A DNA stretch of 64,000 bases from an uncultured Ruminococcus sp. (GTDB lineage: Bacteria; Bacillota; Clostridia; Oscillospirales; Ruminococcaceae). Below the pieces are notes generated by a model. It saw only the letters and a program-made list of their open reading frames with translations, was not told where the DNA came from and ran no database searches. Below are positions 16,355 to 25,115 of this stretch, piece after piece. Where the stretch lies: positions 1 to 64,000 of the forward strand of contig CADALT010000009.1 of the NCBI GenBank assembly GCA_902788785.1, in the 5' to 3' direction. The translations under genes and the position numbers were made by a program. The stretch's first letter is position 1. Every line of letters starts with the position of its first letter.

Positions 16355-17197
16355 TTATATCTCGCCCGAAGCGTGCCTTGTAACGTGGCAGCCCACGTTC
16401 ACCGATACGGGCAGACCTGCGATATGGGTCGGTGCCTGCTCGATATTCACCGCAAGGCAGGTCTTTGTTCCGCCAAAGCCCTGGGGACCTATGCCCAGAC
16501 GGTTGATCTTCTCCAGCATCTCAGCTTCCAGATCGGCATAGAGCGCCTTGGGGTTGCGCTGACTTACAGGACGGCACAGCGCCTTCTTTGCAAGATAAGC
16601 GCACTTCTCGAAATCTCCGCCGATGCCCACACCTATAACTATAGGCGGACATGGATTAGAGCCTGCTGTCGCACATACCGATACCACCCAGTCCACTATC
16701 TCCTCACGGGTAACGGAAGGCGTCATCATCTTCAGCTGCGACATATTCTCGCTGCCGAAGCCCTTTGGTGCTACCATGATATTCACCTTATCGCCATCGA
16801 TATATTTCAGGTGTACCACAGGCGGAGTGTTATCGCCCGTATTTACTCTTTCCAGCGGATCCTCAACTATCGAGCAGCGCAGTCTGCCGTCGATATATCC
16901 TCTGGAAACGCCCCTGTTTATAGCCTCGTTCACCGAGCCGCCCACGAAATGCACGTCCTGACCGACCTCCATGAATATTACAGCCATGCCCGTATCCTGA
17001 CAGATGGGTATGGTCTCATCACGGGCAACGTTTATATTCTCGATTATATCATCGAACACGTTCTTGCCCACAGGCGATCTTTCTTCCTCACGGCCTGCCT
17101 TGATACAGTTTTCCATATCCTCGGGCAGATAAAGGTTCGCCTTGATACAAAGCTCTCTTACCAGTTCTTCGACTTCTTTTACATTTATCTCACGCAT
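16355..17197 (-). CDS. Class I fumarate hydratase, alpha subunit
   Basis: The N-terminal (alpha) part of iron-sulfur hydro-lyases that interconvert fumarate and malate, or act on tartrate. Family markers are ETIPICQDTGMAVIF with the first cluster Cys, GDNTPPVVHLKYI, KGFGSENMSQLKM, ATAGSNPCPPIVIGVGIGG with the second Cys, and GPQGFGGTKTCLAV. The 280-residue length matches stand-alone alpha subunits. The beta subunit, normally the next gene, is missing: the gene converges on a terminator. The upstream neighbour is an alpha/beta hydrolase 21 bases away. Either beta is encoded elsewhere or this protein acts alone. Confidence 0.92.
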   Translation of the reverse strand: MREINVKEVEELVRELCIKANLYLPEDMENCIKAGREEERSPVGKNVFDDIIENINVARDETIPICQDTGMAVIFMEVGQDVHFVGGSVNEAINRGVSRGYIDGRLRCSIVEDPLERVNTGDNTPPVVHLKYIDGDKVNIMVAPKGFGSENMSQLKMMTPSVTREEIVDWVVSVCATAGSNPCPPIVIGVGIGGDFEKCAYLAKKALCRPVSQRNPKALYADLEAEMLEKINRLGIGPQGFGGTKTCLAVNIEQAPTHIAGLPVSVNVGCHVTRHASGEI

Positions 17198-17218
17198 TTT
17201 TTCTTACTCTCCGTTTTC

Positions 17219-18091
17219 TCACCGCACTGCGGCTTTTTTTAGAAATCCTACAATGATCCGCTTCTCTCTGTCGGTCAGCTCATTCATATGACCTCTATCC
17301 CTCAGAAGATACGTCCTGCATCGTGGTATTATCTTTTTCGCCCTGAGTATAACGCCCCTCCCGGGGAAAAGGCAGTCCTTCTCCGCCGCCATGACAAGGG
17401 TCGGCGCTTTGCACTTTTTCATATACTTTTCAGGCACATTACTCGGCATAACTGTTTTGACCTTAGTGTGTTCTATGCTGAGTTTTGCGGTCATGAACAT
17501 TTCTGGCTCAATATCTTCCCTGCCGCATGACAATGGACTGAATACCCTTTTCAGCCATTTTTCCTTATGAGTGACCCAATAGGCTATCATCGGCAGCATC
17601 ATGCTGATACTGTTCACCGCAGGGGCATTGCATATCCCCGATGGCACATACAGCACCGCACACTTTATCTTTTCTGGCGCATAACACATGACTTTTGCCA
17701 GTATACCCGCACCGAATGAACCTGCAAAGCAAGCCATGCTCTCATAGCCCAGCGCCGTTATTATATCCCCTGCCCAGACGCCGTAATCAAGATCACGGGA
17801 AGACAAGCTGACTTCATCGCTCTTACCTGGGTGACCTATGATATCGGCTGCATAGATATGAAAGTCCTTCATAAAAAATCCGCAGGTAAGCAGTGTATAT
17901 GCAGTTGTGGAATTTCCCCCGTGGAACAAAAGCAGAGGTATGCCGTCAAAATTTCCCGTTTCCACAATATGTGTCCTGCCGAAAGAAGTCTTTACATACA
18001 CATCACGGTATGGCGCACCGAGCCGTTCAAGCTGTTCATCGTATAATTTTATTATCTGTCTTTTTCCTTCTTCTGTTCTGTATATGGACAT
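17219..18091 (-). CDS. Alpha/beta hydrolase
   Basis: An alpha/beta-hydrolase of 290 residues. The oxyanion region is LLFHGGNSTTAY, the nucleophile elbow is CFAGSFGAGILA with Ser, the acid is probably the Asp in VMAAEKDCLFPG, and the His is in RDRGHMNELTDRE. Substrate unknown; the group includes esterases and C-C hydrolases. It starts nine bases after the XRE regulator gene ends, so the two form an operon, probably continuing into the fumarase alpha gene. Confidence 0.87.
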   Translation of the reverse strand: MSIYRTEEGKRQIIKLYDEQLERLGAPYRDVYVKTSFGRTHIVETGNFDGIPLLLFHGGNSTTAYTLLTCGFFMKDFHIYAADIIGHPGKSDEVSLSSRDLDYGVWAGDIITALGYESMACFAGSFGAGILAKVMCYAPEKIKCAVLYVPSGICNAPAVNSISMMLPMIAYWVTHKEKWLKRVFSPLSCGREDIEPEMFMTAKLSIEHTKVKTVMPSNVPEKYMKKCKAPTLVMAAEKDCLFPGRGVILRAKKIIPRCRTYLLRDRGHMNELTDREKRIIVGFLKKAAVR

Positions 18092-18100
18092 ATTATCCTC

Positions 18101-18508
18101 CTACATATTGAGCAGTGTCTTTATCTCGCTTATCACAGGTATGATATTGTCCACAGTCTTGACCATCTCGAAAAGCCGCAGCCTTTCCTCCTCGTCGATA
18201 ATGCCGTCACGGGCTATATCGACCAGATCCTTTGAGATCTTATCAAGATCCGACGCAGAATTCGCAAACTCGATAACTATGCGGTCAAGGTTCTTCTCGA
18301 TCTGCACAGGCGAGGTATCCCTAAGCAGGAAATCGGTGGTCACATCGAAATAGTTGCTTATCGCCACGATCTTTTCAGCATCGGGCAAAGACTGTCCCAG
18401 TTCCCACTTCGATACAGTCTGCCTGCTGACATCAAGTGCGTCTGCCAGGCTTTCCTGTGAACAGCCGCTTCTGTTTCTCAAAAACAACAGCTTATCGCCA
18501 ATATTCAT
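18101..18508 (-). CDS. XRE-family regulator
   Basis: A 135-residue protein with a helix-turn-helix at residues 5-60 (LRNRSGCSQESLADALDV, then SRQTVSKWELGQSLPDAEKI). The C-terminal 70 residues are helical with no recognised ligand domain. It is the first gene of a probable operon with the hydrolase and fumarase alpha genes, read from a near-consensus promoter upstream. Confidence 0.88.
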   Translation of the reverse strand: MNIGDKLLFLRNRSGCSQESLADALDVSRQTVSKWELGQSLPDAEKIVAISNYFDVTTDFLLRDTSPVQIEKNLDRIVIEFANSASDLDKISKDLVDIARDGIIDEEERLRLFEMVKTVDNIIPVISEIKTLLNM

Positions 18509-18578
18509 ATTTCAGCTTCCTTTCGCTCCATTTTCCTTTATACACTTTTCCAAAGTTCACTCCATACAATTATAAACT

Positions 18579-18607
18579 ATTATAACACATTTCACACCCT
18601 TTTTCAA
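18579..18607 (-). promoter_or_regulatory. Promoter of the XRE-hydrolase-fumarase alpha unit
   Basis: On the minus strand TTGAAA (18607-18602) and TATAAT (18584-18579) are spaced by 17 bases, about 70 bases before the regulator's ATG. Confidence 0.75.
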
Positions 18608-18635
18608 GACAAAAAGAATATTTTCTCCATCTTTT

Positions 18636-18675
18636 GCAAAAAAACAGAGCCTCATGACAAGACTCTGTTTTTTCA
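18636..18675 (-). terminator. Terminator after the LRR-dockerin gene
   Basis: Stem AAAACAGAG (18641-18649) / CTCTGTTTT (18663-18671); on the minus strand it ends in seven T. Confidence 0.88.
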
Positions 18676-18686
18676 TTTACTTTAAC

Positions 18687-19805
18687 TTATTTCAGCGCTT
18701 TGATGCCTTTTATGTGCGAAGCTATCATGGCGATATCGGTGACGTTTACTTTATCATCGTCGTTGACGTCGGCTGCTTTTTGCTGTTCATCAGTCAGAGG
18801 TTTGATACCCTTTATATGGGCAGCTGATACTGCTATGTCCGATACATTTATCTCATTGTCACCATTGGCATCGCCTACGGAAACTGTCTTTTTGAGTTCA
18901 ACGAACTTAAAGCCATTGTCTTTGGCGTATTTCTCGGCGGCTGAACCTTTTACACCTTTGATGGTGAAATCTTCAATTTTACGTTCATTTACTTTTTCAC
19001 GAATTCCGTCCTTATAATAATATCCAAACGCTTTATCACCTATCTCGGATACGCTTTCGGGGATTCTAACCTCACTTAGTTTTTCACAATTAAAAAATGC
19101 ATATTCCCCAATGATTTTTATACTATTAGAAATATCAATTTTTGTCAGATTTATACATTCATTAAATGTACCATAATCTATTCTTGTGACACTGTCTGGA
19201 ATATCAATACTATTAAGATTCGTACATCTAAAAAAAGCACTACTGCCAATGCTCATGACGCTGTTTGGGATTTTAATATCGGTCAAGTTTGTACAGTTAC
19301 TAAATGTAGCAACGCCTATGCTTGTGACACTAGTGGGTATTGTAACTTTACCTTCACAATTTTTACCGTCAATAAGTATATTGTTTACTACTACTAAAGG
19401 ATTTTCCACCTGCTTGTTTTCAAGCCACTTTGTCATGCAAAAAGCATTCATTCCAATATTTTTAACACTTTTAGGGATATAAACATATATTAAATCTCTA
19501 CATCCATCAAATGCACTCCATTCAATATTTGTTACACCATTTTGAATTACTACTTTCTTAATATTAGGGTTGCTCGCCCACGGACTACCGCTATCACCAA
19601 AATCCATCTCTCCCGTACCGCTTATAGTCAGCGTGCCGTCTGCATCAAGCTTCCATGTAAGGTTCTCACCGCATTTACCACTTGTTGGCATTTCTTCTGC
19701 TGAGGCATTAACAGTGAACACACCCTTATCAACACCGCCTAAAGTTCCGCTTATACCGAATACCAGCGCAAATGCCAGCGCTCCTGCTACTATCTTCTTA
19801 TACAT
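18687..19805 (-). CDS. Secreted leucine-rich-repeat (BspA-type) protein with C-terminal dockerin
   Basis: A signal peptide (MYKKIVAGALAFALVFGISG) precedes a short domain (ENLTWKLDADGTLTISGTG) common before BspA-like repeats. About six LRR_5-type repeats follow, of the form 'IPxSVxxIGxxAFxxCxNL', in residues about 85-280. The last 60 residues are a dockerin with two Ca2+-binding loops (DANGDNEINVSDIA and DVNDDDKVNVTDIAM), each followed by a helix ending HIKGIK. Dockerins bind cohesins, so the protein is probably displayed on a scaffold or the surface; BspA-type repeats often bind host or matrix proteins. The ATG at 19805 follows GGGAGG. Bases 19020-19560, the repeat region, are clearly more AT-rich than the surroundings. 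Confidence 0.9.
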   Translation of the reverse strand: MYKKIVAGALAFALVFGISGTLGGVDKGVFTVNASAEEMPTSGKCGENLTWKLDADGTLTISGTGEMDFGDSGSPWASNPNIKKVVIQNGVTNIEWSAFDGCRDLIYVYIPKSVKNIGMNAFCMTKWLENKQVENPLVVVNNILIDGKNCEGKVTIPTSVTSIGVATFSNCTNLTDIKIPNSVMSIGSSAFFRCTNLNSIDIPDSVTRIDYGTFNECINLTKIDISNSIKIIGEYAFFNCEKLSEVRIPESVSEIGDKAFGYYYKDGIREKVNERKIEDFTIKGVKGSAAEKYAKDNGFKFVELKKTVSVGDANGDNEINVSDIAVSAAHIKGIKPLTDEQQKAADVNDDDKVNVTDIAMIASHIKGIKALK

Positions 19806-19818
19806 ATTATACCTCCCA

Positions 19819-19976
19819 AAAATAAAAATAGGCGTACTGCGCCCTAGAGAGCGCAATACGCCTTATCAACATATTTAACAGATGAAAATGTGCATATCAG
19901 ACTAAAGGCTGCTTTAAGCTGCCCCCCCCCGTTTACAATTCGTTAACATATGAGTTATGCACATATTTCTCACCTC
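19819..19976 (-). promoter_or_regulatory. Structured 5' leader with attenuator-like terminator
   Basis: Read on the minus strand, the leader begins with a domain closed by ATGTGCATA / TATGCACAT (19964-19956 with 19896-19888). That domain encloses a run of nine G (19930-19922) and a small hairpin with a GGCAGC/GCAGCC stem. Then comes a 12-bp hairpin (arms at 19862-19851 and 19842-19831), followed by TATTTTTATTTTT and the ribosome binding site GGGAGG. A closed domain, an intrinsic terminator and then the start codon is the layout of a riboswitch or attenuator. I do not recognise the class. Confidence 0.6.
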
Positions 19977-19982
19977 AACGAT

Positions 19983-20011
19983 ATTATATCGTATATCAGA
20001 TCATTTGTCAA
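19983..20011 (-). promoter_or_regulatory. Strong promoter for the LRR-dockerin gene, overlapping the aroE stop
   Basis: On the minus strand TTGACA (20011-20006) and TATAAT (19988-19983) are spaced by 17 bases. The -35 box lies inside the last codons of aroE. Confidence 0.82.
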
Positions 20012-20858
20012 CAGCAAAATCCCTCTCGACCTCTTCTTCCATCTCCTCGATGATGGACTGCACCTCTTCATTGGTGTAGCTGTCGCCGTCCCAGATCTCG
20101 TGGGCTTTTACCGCCTGCCATACCAGCATAGCCATGCCGCCTGCGGTCTTTTTGCCCATAGCCTTCGCCTTCTGCAAAAGCTTTGTCTCACGGGGATTAT
20201 ATATCACATCGAACACAGCCTTTGATGCGCCGATGACCTCATCGTTCACAGGGCAGGCATCGATCTTGGGATACATACCCACAGGGCAGGCATTCATGAG
20301 CAGGTCGTATTCGAGTGATGCATCTATCTCGTTTGTCTTCACTATGCGCACATCGGCGTCCTGCTTCATGGCTCTTATCTCCTTTGCAGCCTGTTCAGCC
20401 AGAGGTATATCGCTCTCCAGCACAGCCACATAGAGCTCTGCCCCTGCGAGTGCAGCCTCTATCGCCATCATTCTGCCGACACCGCCGCAGCCTATCAGCA
20501 GCACTCTGCCATCAAGACTTGCGCCCATAGCTCTTATTGCCGCCAGGAAACCGTCGCAGTCGGTATTATAGCCTGTATGCACGCCGCCCTTGTTATCCAT
20601 GCAGTTCACCGAATTATAGCGCTTTGCGGACTCTGCCAGCGAGTCGCAAAGGTCTATGACCGCCATCTTGTGGGGTATGGTGATATTCACACCTGCAAAG
20701 CCCTTGATATATTCGCTGTGTGGCAGAAGTTCTTCGGGCGGCAGTTCGATAATATCGTAGCTGAACTCTCTGCCCTTCATCTCAAACAATCTCTTATGTA
20801 TCGGCGGAGACATGGTGTGTTTCAGGCTTTCTCCAAGTATCGCATATTTTCTGTTCAT
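20001..20858 (-). CDS. aroE: Shikimate dehydrogenase
   Basis: Reduces 3-dehydroshikimate to shikimate with NADPH. The substrate-binding N-terminus contains GESLKHTMSPPIHKRLF, where SPPIHK replaces the usual SP.IHN, and the catalytic Lys is in VNITIPHKMAVI. The NADP-binding glycine loop is LLIGCGGVGRMMAIEAAL, and the C-terminal GGMAMLVWQAVKAHEIW matches the family. At 285 residues it is of normal length. It is followed by the LRR-dockerin promoter, and preceded by a 20-base gap from an unknown gene, suggesting one minus-strand unit with the deaminase. Confidence 0.95.
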   Translation of the reverse strand: MNRKYAILGESLKHTMSPPIHKRLFEMKGREFSYDIIELPPEELLPHSEYIKGFAGVNITIPHKMAVIDLCDSLAESAKRYNSVNCMDNKGGVHTGYNTDCDGFLAAIRAMGASLDGRVLLIGCGGVGRMMAIEAALAGAELYVAVLESDIPLAEQAAKEIRAMKQDADVRIVKTNEIDASLEYDLLMNACPVGMYPKIDACPVNDEVIGASKAVFDVIYNPRETKLLQKAKAMGKKTAGGMAMLVWQAVKAHEIWDGDSYTNEEVQSIIEEMEEEVERDFAVDK

Positions 20859-20877
20859 TTTACTTTACTCCTTTATA

Positions 20878-21507
20878 TCAAAAATTGTGCCAATCGGTAA
20901 AACGCAGGTCTTCGTCCAGCGTATCGCAGGCAGCGCAAAGTATCTCGCAGCCCACATCGTCAGAGCACTGAAATGTTACTGTGCCGTCGCCCAGGTACAG
21001 ATATTCAGCCACTATCCCAGAAAGCAGCCTATCCAGACTGAACATGGGGAGTTTTTTCTTTATCCATTCCTGCACATCGGTCTTTTTCTCTGTGCCGTCA
21101 TTGGGGCGATCAAAATATTCGTCCTGTATTTTCAGGTACTCATCAGTATTGGCAGTATATATAATCCTTACATCCTGCGGCATTTTCGAGGCTACAGTGA
21201 GTTCGTCCGTATTCCAGAACACATTTTCCGCATCATGCATATCGGAATATATCCTCATCAGGAAATTATCGTTCACCTGCTTGATGTTCTGCTGGACCTT
21301 CTCCTCAAAGCTGTTGAAATAATAGGCAAGTCCCTTTGCAAGTTCCTCCTCGGAGGCATCACGGTAACTCTCGGCAATATCCCACAGGCGCACCGCAGAT
21401 ACATCTGCGTCCACCTTTATCTGTTCATTCCTGTACACGCCCATATAGCCCAGATCAAAACAGCCATTTACGACGAATTTTCCGTCCGCAACAGTTATCT
21501 TTATCAT
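20878..21507 (-). CDS. Hypothetical protein
   Basis: A soluble, acidic 209-residue protein that I do not recognise. It begins MIKITVADGKFVVNG and ends with CSDDVGCEILCAACDTLDEDLRF, which has four Cys within 25 residues. No membrane segment, signal peptide or catalytic motif is visible. The ATG at 21507 follows GAGG by 5 bases, two codons inside a longer frame starting GTG at 21513. The stop of the upstream deaminase gene is only 7 bases away, so the two are co-transcribed. Confidence 0.7.
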   Translation of the reverse strand: MIKITVADGKFVVNGCFDLGYMGVYRNEQIKVDADVSAVRLWDIAESYRDASEEELAKGLAYYFNSFEEKVQQNIKQVNDNFLMRIYSDMHDAENVFWNTDELTVASKMPQDVRIIYTANTDEYLKIQDEYFDRPNDGTEKKTDVQEWIKKKLPMFSLDRLLSGIVAEYLYLGDGTVTFQCSDDVGCEILCAACDTLDEDLRFTDWHNF

Positions 21508-21514
21508 AAGCACC

Positions 21515-21994
21515 TCACAGCGAGATCTTTACCACTCTCTCCGAAAAACCGTACTTCCTTATCTTAACGCCTGCCAGTTCAAACATCTTCTTCGATGCCT
21601 TTACTCCATCTGTGTCGGCATACTTGTCATCACCGTACACTACTTCTTTTATACCGCTTTGTATAATGGCTTTTGCGCACTCGTTACAAGGGAAGAGCGA
21701 CACATATATCCTTGCGTTTTTAAGGCTTCCCGTGGAGCGGTTGAGTATAGCATTGAGTTCGGCATGGCAGACAAAGGGGTACTTTGTTTCAAGGAACTCG
21801 CCCTCACGTTCCCACGGCATCTCATCATCATTACAGCCCGTAGGCATACCATTATAGCCCACGGATAGTATCTTGTTATCCTCCGATACTATACACGCAC
21901 CCACCTGCGTATTGGAATCTTTGCTGCGCTGGGCTGACAAAAGGGAAATGCCCATGAAATATTCGTCCCAGCTGAGATAATCCTGTCTTTTCAT
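21515..21994 (-). CDS. Deoxycytidylate (dCMP) deaminase family protein
   Basis: A zinc-dependent cytidine/deoxycytidylate deaminase of 159 residues. The zinc site is [11 protein letters not shown] (His ligand and catalytic Glu) with the two Cys in [12 protein letters not shown]. The N-terminal [22 protein letters not shown] is typical of dCMP deaminases and the related ComEB. The enzyme converts dCMP to dUMP for thymidylate synthesis. It lies between a lipoprotein gene and an unknown gene, all closely spaced on the minus strand. Confidence 0.92.
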   Translation of the reverse strand: MKRQDYLSWDEYFMGISLLSAQRSKDSNTQVGACIVSEDNKILSVGYNGMPTGCNDDEMPWEREGEFLETKYPFVCHAELNAILNRSTGSLKNARIYVSLFPCNECAKAIIQSGIKEVVYGDDKYADTDGVKASKKMFELAGVKIRKYGFSERVVKISL

Positions 21995-22005
21995 ATCCTT
22001 CCTCC

Positions 22006-22917
22006 TTATCCTGCCTGTGAATCGCCGACCTTTTCAGCCGAACGTTCAGCCTGTCTGCTTTCCTCCGCCCGACTCACTATCGAAAGTATCTTTTCGGCAT
22101 CGTAGCCTTTATAGGGGTTCTCCTCGTTATATGCGCCCTTGACGTATATCCCCCACTGACCGCCTATGCGCCAGCCGATGATATCATCAAGTATATAATT
22201 TGTATCCTCATCCAGCACGCCCATATCGAAGCTGATATACATATCATCACCATCACGGTAAAGGCTTGCGGGTTCTATCCAGCATACGTCCTGCGTACAG
22301 CTGTCTTTCGCAAATCCGCTGCCGTCCGTATGACCGTACAGTGTTGACTCCAGCGCCTTTTGGGTGACTTCGCTTTGCGCATCTATCGAATTTGCCGCAT
22401 TGCGTGCAGCCTCTGCATAGGCATCTCTGTCGCCCGTCCACTCGAAATTCTCACCGCTCAGCGCATAAAGCAGATATGATACCGACGAGATAACATTATA
22501 GCTGCCGTCCTTTTCGGTGACTTCACGCCAGTCATCGCCTGCATCGGCTATCCTGCCCGTCATGTCCGCCAGCGGGTCTGCCACCGTTTCCAGTGCCAGG
22601 CTGTCGATATAGCCCTGGGCATCCTGTTTCTGCGCCGCCCTGTACTGTTCCAGCGCCAGCGATACCAGCTGGGCTGACTCCTCGTTGGTGGGACGGTCTC
22701 TGCGGTTATCCCCGTTATAGATGATATTATCGGGGTCAACTCCGAATTTTCCCACAAGCACAGGTTCTTTCCTGCTCTCATCAGCACTTTCGGCTTGTAC
22801 CGCCGAGGTCTCGGCAGGCTTTGTTTCTATCGTGTCCACATCTATACTGCCACGCTCGCTGCACCCCGACATCACGCATATAAGCGCTGCCAAAACTGCG
22901 GTCATCTTTACGGTCAT
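22006..22917 (-). CDS. Lipoprotein of unknown function
   Basis: A short signal peptide with lipobox VMSGC (Cys about 19) marks a lipoprotein, followed by a Thr/Ser/Glu-rich linker. The 250-residue body (from [15 protein letters not shown]) has no motif I recognise; it contains a helical segment ([19 protein letters not shown]) and a late strand-rich part ([16 protein letters not shown], then [17 protein letters not shown]). The start follows GGAGGG. It is first in a probable unit with the deaminase and two further genes. Confidence 0.8.
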   Translation of the reverse strand: MTVKMTAVLAALICVMSGCSERGSIDVDTIETKPAETSAVQAESADESRKEPVLVGKFGVDPDNIIYNGDNRRDRPTNEESAQLVSLALEQYRAAQKQDAQGYIDSLALETVADPLADMTGRIADAGDDWREVTEKDGSYNVISSVSYLLYALSGENFEWTGDRDAYAEAARNAANSIDAQSEVTQKALESTLYGHTDGSGFAKDSCTQDVCWIEPASLYRDGDDMYISFDMGVLDEDTNYILDDIIGWRIGGQWGIYVKGAYNEENPYKGYDAEKILSIVSRAEESRQAERSAEKVGDSQAG

Positions 22918-22953
22918 TTGCTTTCCCTCCCTTTGCAGGTCTGTTTCAGGTAT

Positions 22954-22982
22954 ATTATATCACACTGCACTGCGTAAATCAA
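22954..22982 (-). promoter_or_regulatory. Promoter of the lipoprotein-deaminase unit
   Basis: On the minus strand TTGATT (22982-22977) and TATAAT (22959-22954) are spaced by 17 bases, about 35 bases before the lipoprotein ATG. Confidence 0.75.
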
Positions 22983-23007
22983 GGCTTTTTTGCCTTCTTA
23001 CAAAAAA

Positions 23008-23040
23008 AGCTCACCGCACGGAAACACCGTACAGTGAGCT
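23008..23040 (-). terminator. Terminator after hom
   Basis: Stem AGCTCACCGCACGG / CCGTACAGTGAGCT with loop AAACA, followed on the minus strand by seven T. Confidence 0.88.
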
Positions 23041-23051
23041 ATGATTTTCCC

Positions 23052-24296
23052 TTAGAACATTCTTATCTTGCTTGCGATAGATGCCGACTTTGAGAGTACC
23101 TCCAGGTTAGCGTCGATATCGCTCTCCACCATATTGGGTGTGATGAATGCCAGCTCGTCATCAGGACGGTTCTTGCGCTCGATATACATAAGCTTGCCGA
23201 ACATCTCGGAGATAGAGGGCTTCAGTGCCTGAACGTCCTCACCCTTGAGTCTTACATACATTGAACAGTTGATGTCCTTGTATCTTACAACGAACTTCTC
23301 GTCCTTCTTGGACTCCTCCCAGTGGATGCCCAGAGATCTGCCGTTGTGTCTGAGGCAGTCGATTATATCGCCTACCACAGCGGAAGCTGTAGGCAGCTTG
23401 CCTGCGCCCTGACCGTAGAACAGTACATCGCCGACACCGTCGCCTGTAACGCTTACTGCGTTATATACATCGTCAACGCTTGCCAGCATATTGCTCTTGG
23501 GAACAAGTCTGGGGCAAACGATAGCACTGAGGCTGCCATCTTCCAGTCTCTTAACGGAAGCTATCAGCTTGATGACATAGCCTGCGTTTGCAGCATACTC
23601 CACATCGTCCAGAGTGATCCTTGTGATACCGGACTTATGTACCATCTCGGGATATATATGCTTGCCGTATACCAGTGAACCCAGTATGCAGATCTTGCGG
23701 CACGCATCCTCGCCCTCAACATCAGCTGTGGGGTCAGCCTCGGCATAGCCCAGCTGCTGCGCAAGCTTCAGTGCGTCCTCAAAGCTCATCTGATCTTTTA
23801 TCATCTTGGAAAGAATAAAGTTGGTAGTACCGTTGAGTATACCCGAGATCTGCTGTATCTCGTTACCTGCAAGGCACTTGTACAGAGGTCTGATTATGGG
23901 GATACCGCCGCCGACGCTTGCCTCGAACAGATAGCTGCATCCGTTCTCCTCAGCCAGCTGCAAAAGCTCTGCACCGTATGCCGCAACAAGCGCTTTGTTC
24001 GATGTTACCACGCTCTTGCCCTTTGCGAGCAGCTTCTTTGTGTACTCATAAGCAAAAGTTGTGCCGCCTACTACCTCGGCTACTACCTCTATCTCATCAT
24101 CGTTGAGTATAGTATCAAAATCATGTATTATCCTGTCAGCAAAGGGTGACTCGGGGAAATCTCTCAGATCAAGGATATACTTGATATCGCACTCCCTGCC
24201 GATCTTCTTGTTTATCGCATCTCTGTTCTTCATGAAAAGCTCGACAGTACCCGAGCCGACTACGCCGTAACCTATAACAGCAACATTCTTACTCAT
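23052..24296 (-). CDS. hom: Homoserine dehydrogenase
   Basis: Reduces aspartate semialdehyde to homoserine, the branch point to threonine and methionine. The NAD(P) loop is GYGVVGSGTVEL; the catalytic and substrate region includes LFEASVGGGIPIIRPL and GILNGTTNFILSKM, with KAQQLGYAEADPTADV-like and DAC motifs as in the family. The last 80 residues (FVVRYKDINCSMYVRLKG and on) form an ACT domain, the usual site of threonine inhibition. It follows the ACT-domain gene by about 40 bases in one operon. thrB lies elsewhere at 51.7 kb. Confidence 0.96.
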   Translation of the reverse strand: MSKNVAVIGYGVVGSGTVELFMKNRDAINKKIGRECDIKYILDLRDFPESPFADRIIHDFDTILNDDEIEVVAEVVGGTTFAYEYTKKLLAKGKSVVTSNKALVAAYGAELLQLAEENGCSYLFEASVGGGIPIIRPLYKCLAGNEIQQISGILNGTTNFILSKMIKDQMSFEDALKLAQQLGYAEADPTADVEGEDACRKICILGSLVYGKHIYPEMVHKSGITRITLDDVEYAANAGYVIKLIASVKRLEDGSLSAIVCPRLVPKSNMLASVDDVYNAVSVTGDGVGDVLFYGQGAGKLPTASAVVGDIIDCLRHNGRSLGIHWEESKKDEKFVVRYKDINCSMYVRLKGEDVQALKPSISEMFGKLMYIERKNRPDDELAFITPNMVESDIDANLEVLSKSASIASKIRMF

Positions 24297-24339
24297 AAAT
24301 ATCCTCTTCCCATTATATATTTTAGATTTTTTCTTGTCC

Positions 24340-24786
24340 TTACTCTCCCGAGATTATCTTGGCATCCACAACGCCTGCGACCTTCGAGAGCTCCTCGGTC
24401 AGCCTTGCTGTATTGAGGCTGTCTCTGTCGAACCGCACCGAAAACGTCACCGTTGCCACGGAATCTACGGGGATGTTCTGATTGATGGTCAGTATATTCG
24501 TACCCAGCTCGTACAGCTTCGAGATGATGGACGAAAGCACGCCCTTCTCATCACGGAGTATGCAGTATACCGACACGATATTGTTGGTCAGGCGCTCTTC
24601 ATAATTGAATACTGAGTCCTTGTATTTGTAGTAAGCGCTCCTGGATATGCCCACAGCCCTGCACGCCTCAGTCGAGGTCGATACCTCGCCCCGTGCCCGC
24701 ATACGTTTGGCAGCCAGCACCTTCAGCACTATATCGGGCAGCACATCGGCACTTACGACCACAAGCCCCGAACCGTTTTCAGCCAC
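24340..24786 (-). CDS. ACT-domain protein (PheB / UPF0735 type)
   Basis: A 148-residue protein. The N-terminal half contains a small helix-turn-helix-like segment (STEACRAVGISRSAYYKYK) and the C-terminal half is an ACT domain (SVYCILRDEKGVLSSIISKL, then NILTINQNIPVDSVATVTFSV). This is the layout of the UPF0735/PheB group, often found next to homoserine dehydrogenase. It probably senses an amino acid and modulates the pathway, although its mode of action is not established. It is the first gene of the operon with hom. Confidence 0.9.
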   Translation of the reverse strand: MAENGSGLVVVSADVLPDIVLKVLAAKRMRARGEVSTSTEACRAVGISRSAYYKYKDSVFNYEERLTNNIVSVYCILRDEKGVLSSIISKLYELGTNILTINQNIPVDSVATVTFSVRFDRDSLNTARLTEELSKVAGVVDAKIISGE

Positions 24787-24829
24787 AAAAGTTCACCTCC
24801 GGCAAACAAGTGTATTCACAACACATACA

Positions 24830-24858
24830 ACTATACCACGTTTTCCCTCTTTTGTCAA
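24830..24858 (-). promoter_or_regulatory. Promoter of the ACT protein-hom operon
   Basis: On the minus strand TTGACA (24858-24853) and TATAGT (24835-24830) are spaced by 17 bases. The region 24787-25115 separates this divergent unit from the ATPase operon and contains no ORF. Confidence 0.78.
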
Positions 24859-25038
24859 GCGCTGTGCTATTAAATTATCATGAACACGCTCACCTGTTTT
24901 ACTGCAAAAAGTCGTTTATATTCGGGCATTTTGTCAGCGTATCGGGCAGCGCCGGACTAATATTATGGTTAATATCCACGAAATTAACATCGGGTCATTT
25001 TCTGTATTGTTAAATTTGCGGAAAAAGAACACGGCGTC

Positions 25039-25067
25039 TTGAAATTTTGTAAAAAAAGTTGTAAAAT
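25039..25067 (+). promoter_or_regulatory. Promoter of the V/A-type ATPase operon
   Basis: TTGAAA (25039-25044) and TAAAAT (25062-25067) are spaced by 17 bases, about 50 bases before the first ATPase gene. Confidence 0.65.
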
Positions 25068-25115
25068 GAATACGTATTTTAATAATTCAGTAATGCCCGA
25101 AAGGAGAGACAAATA

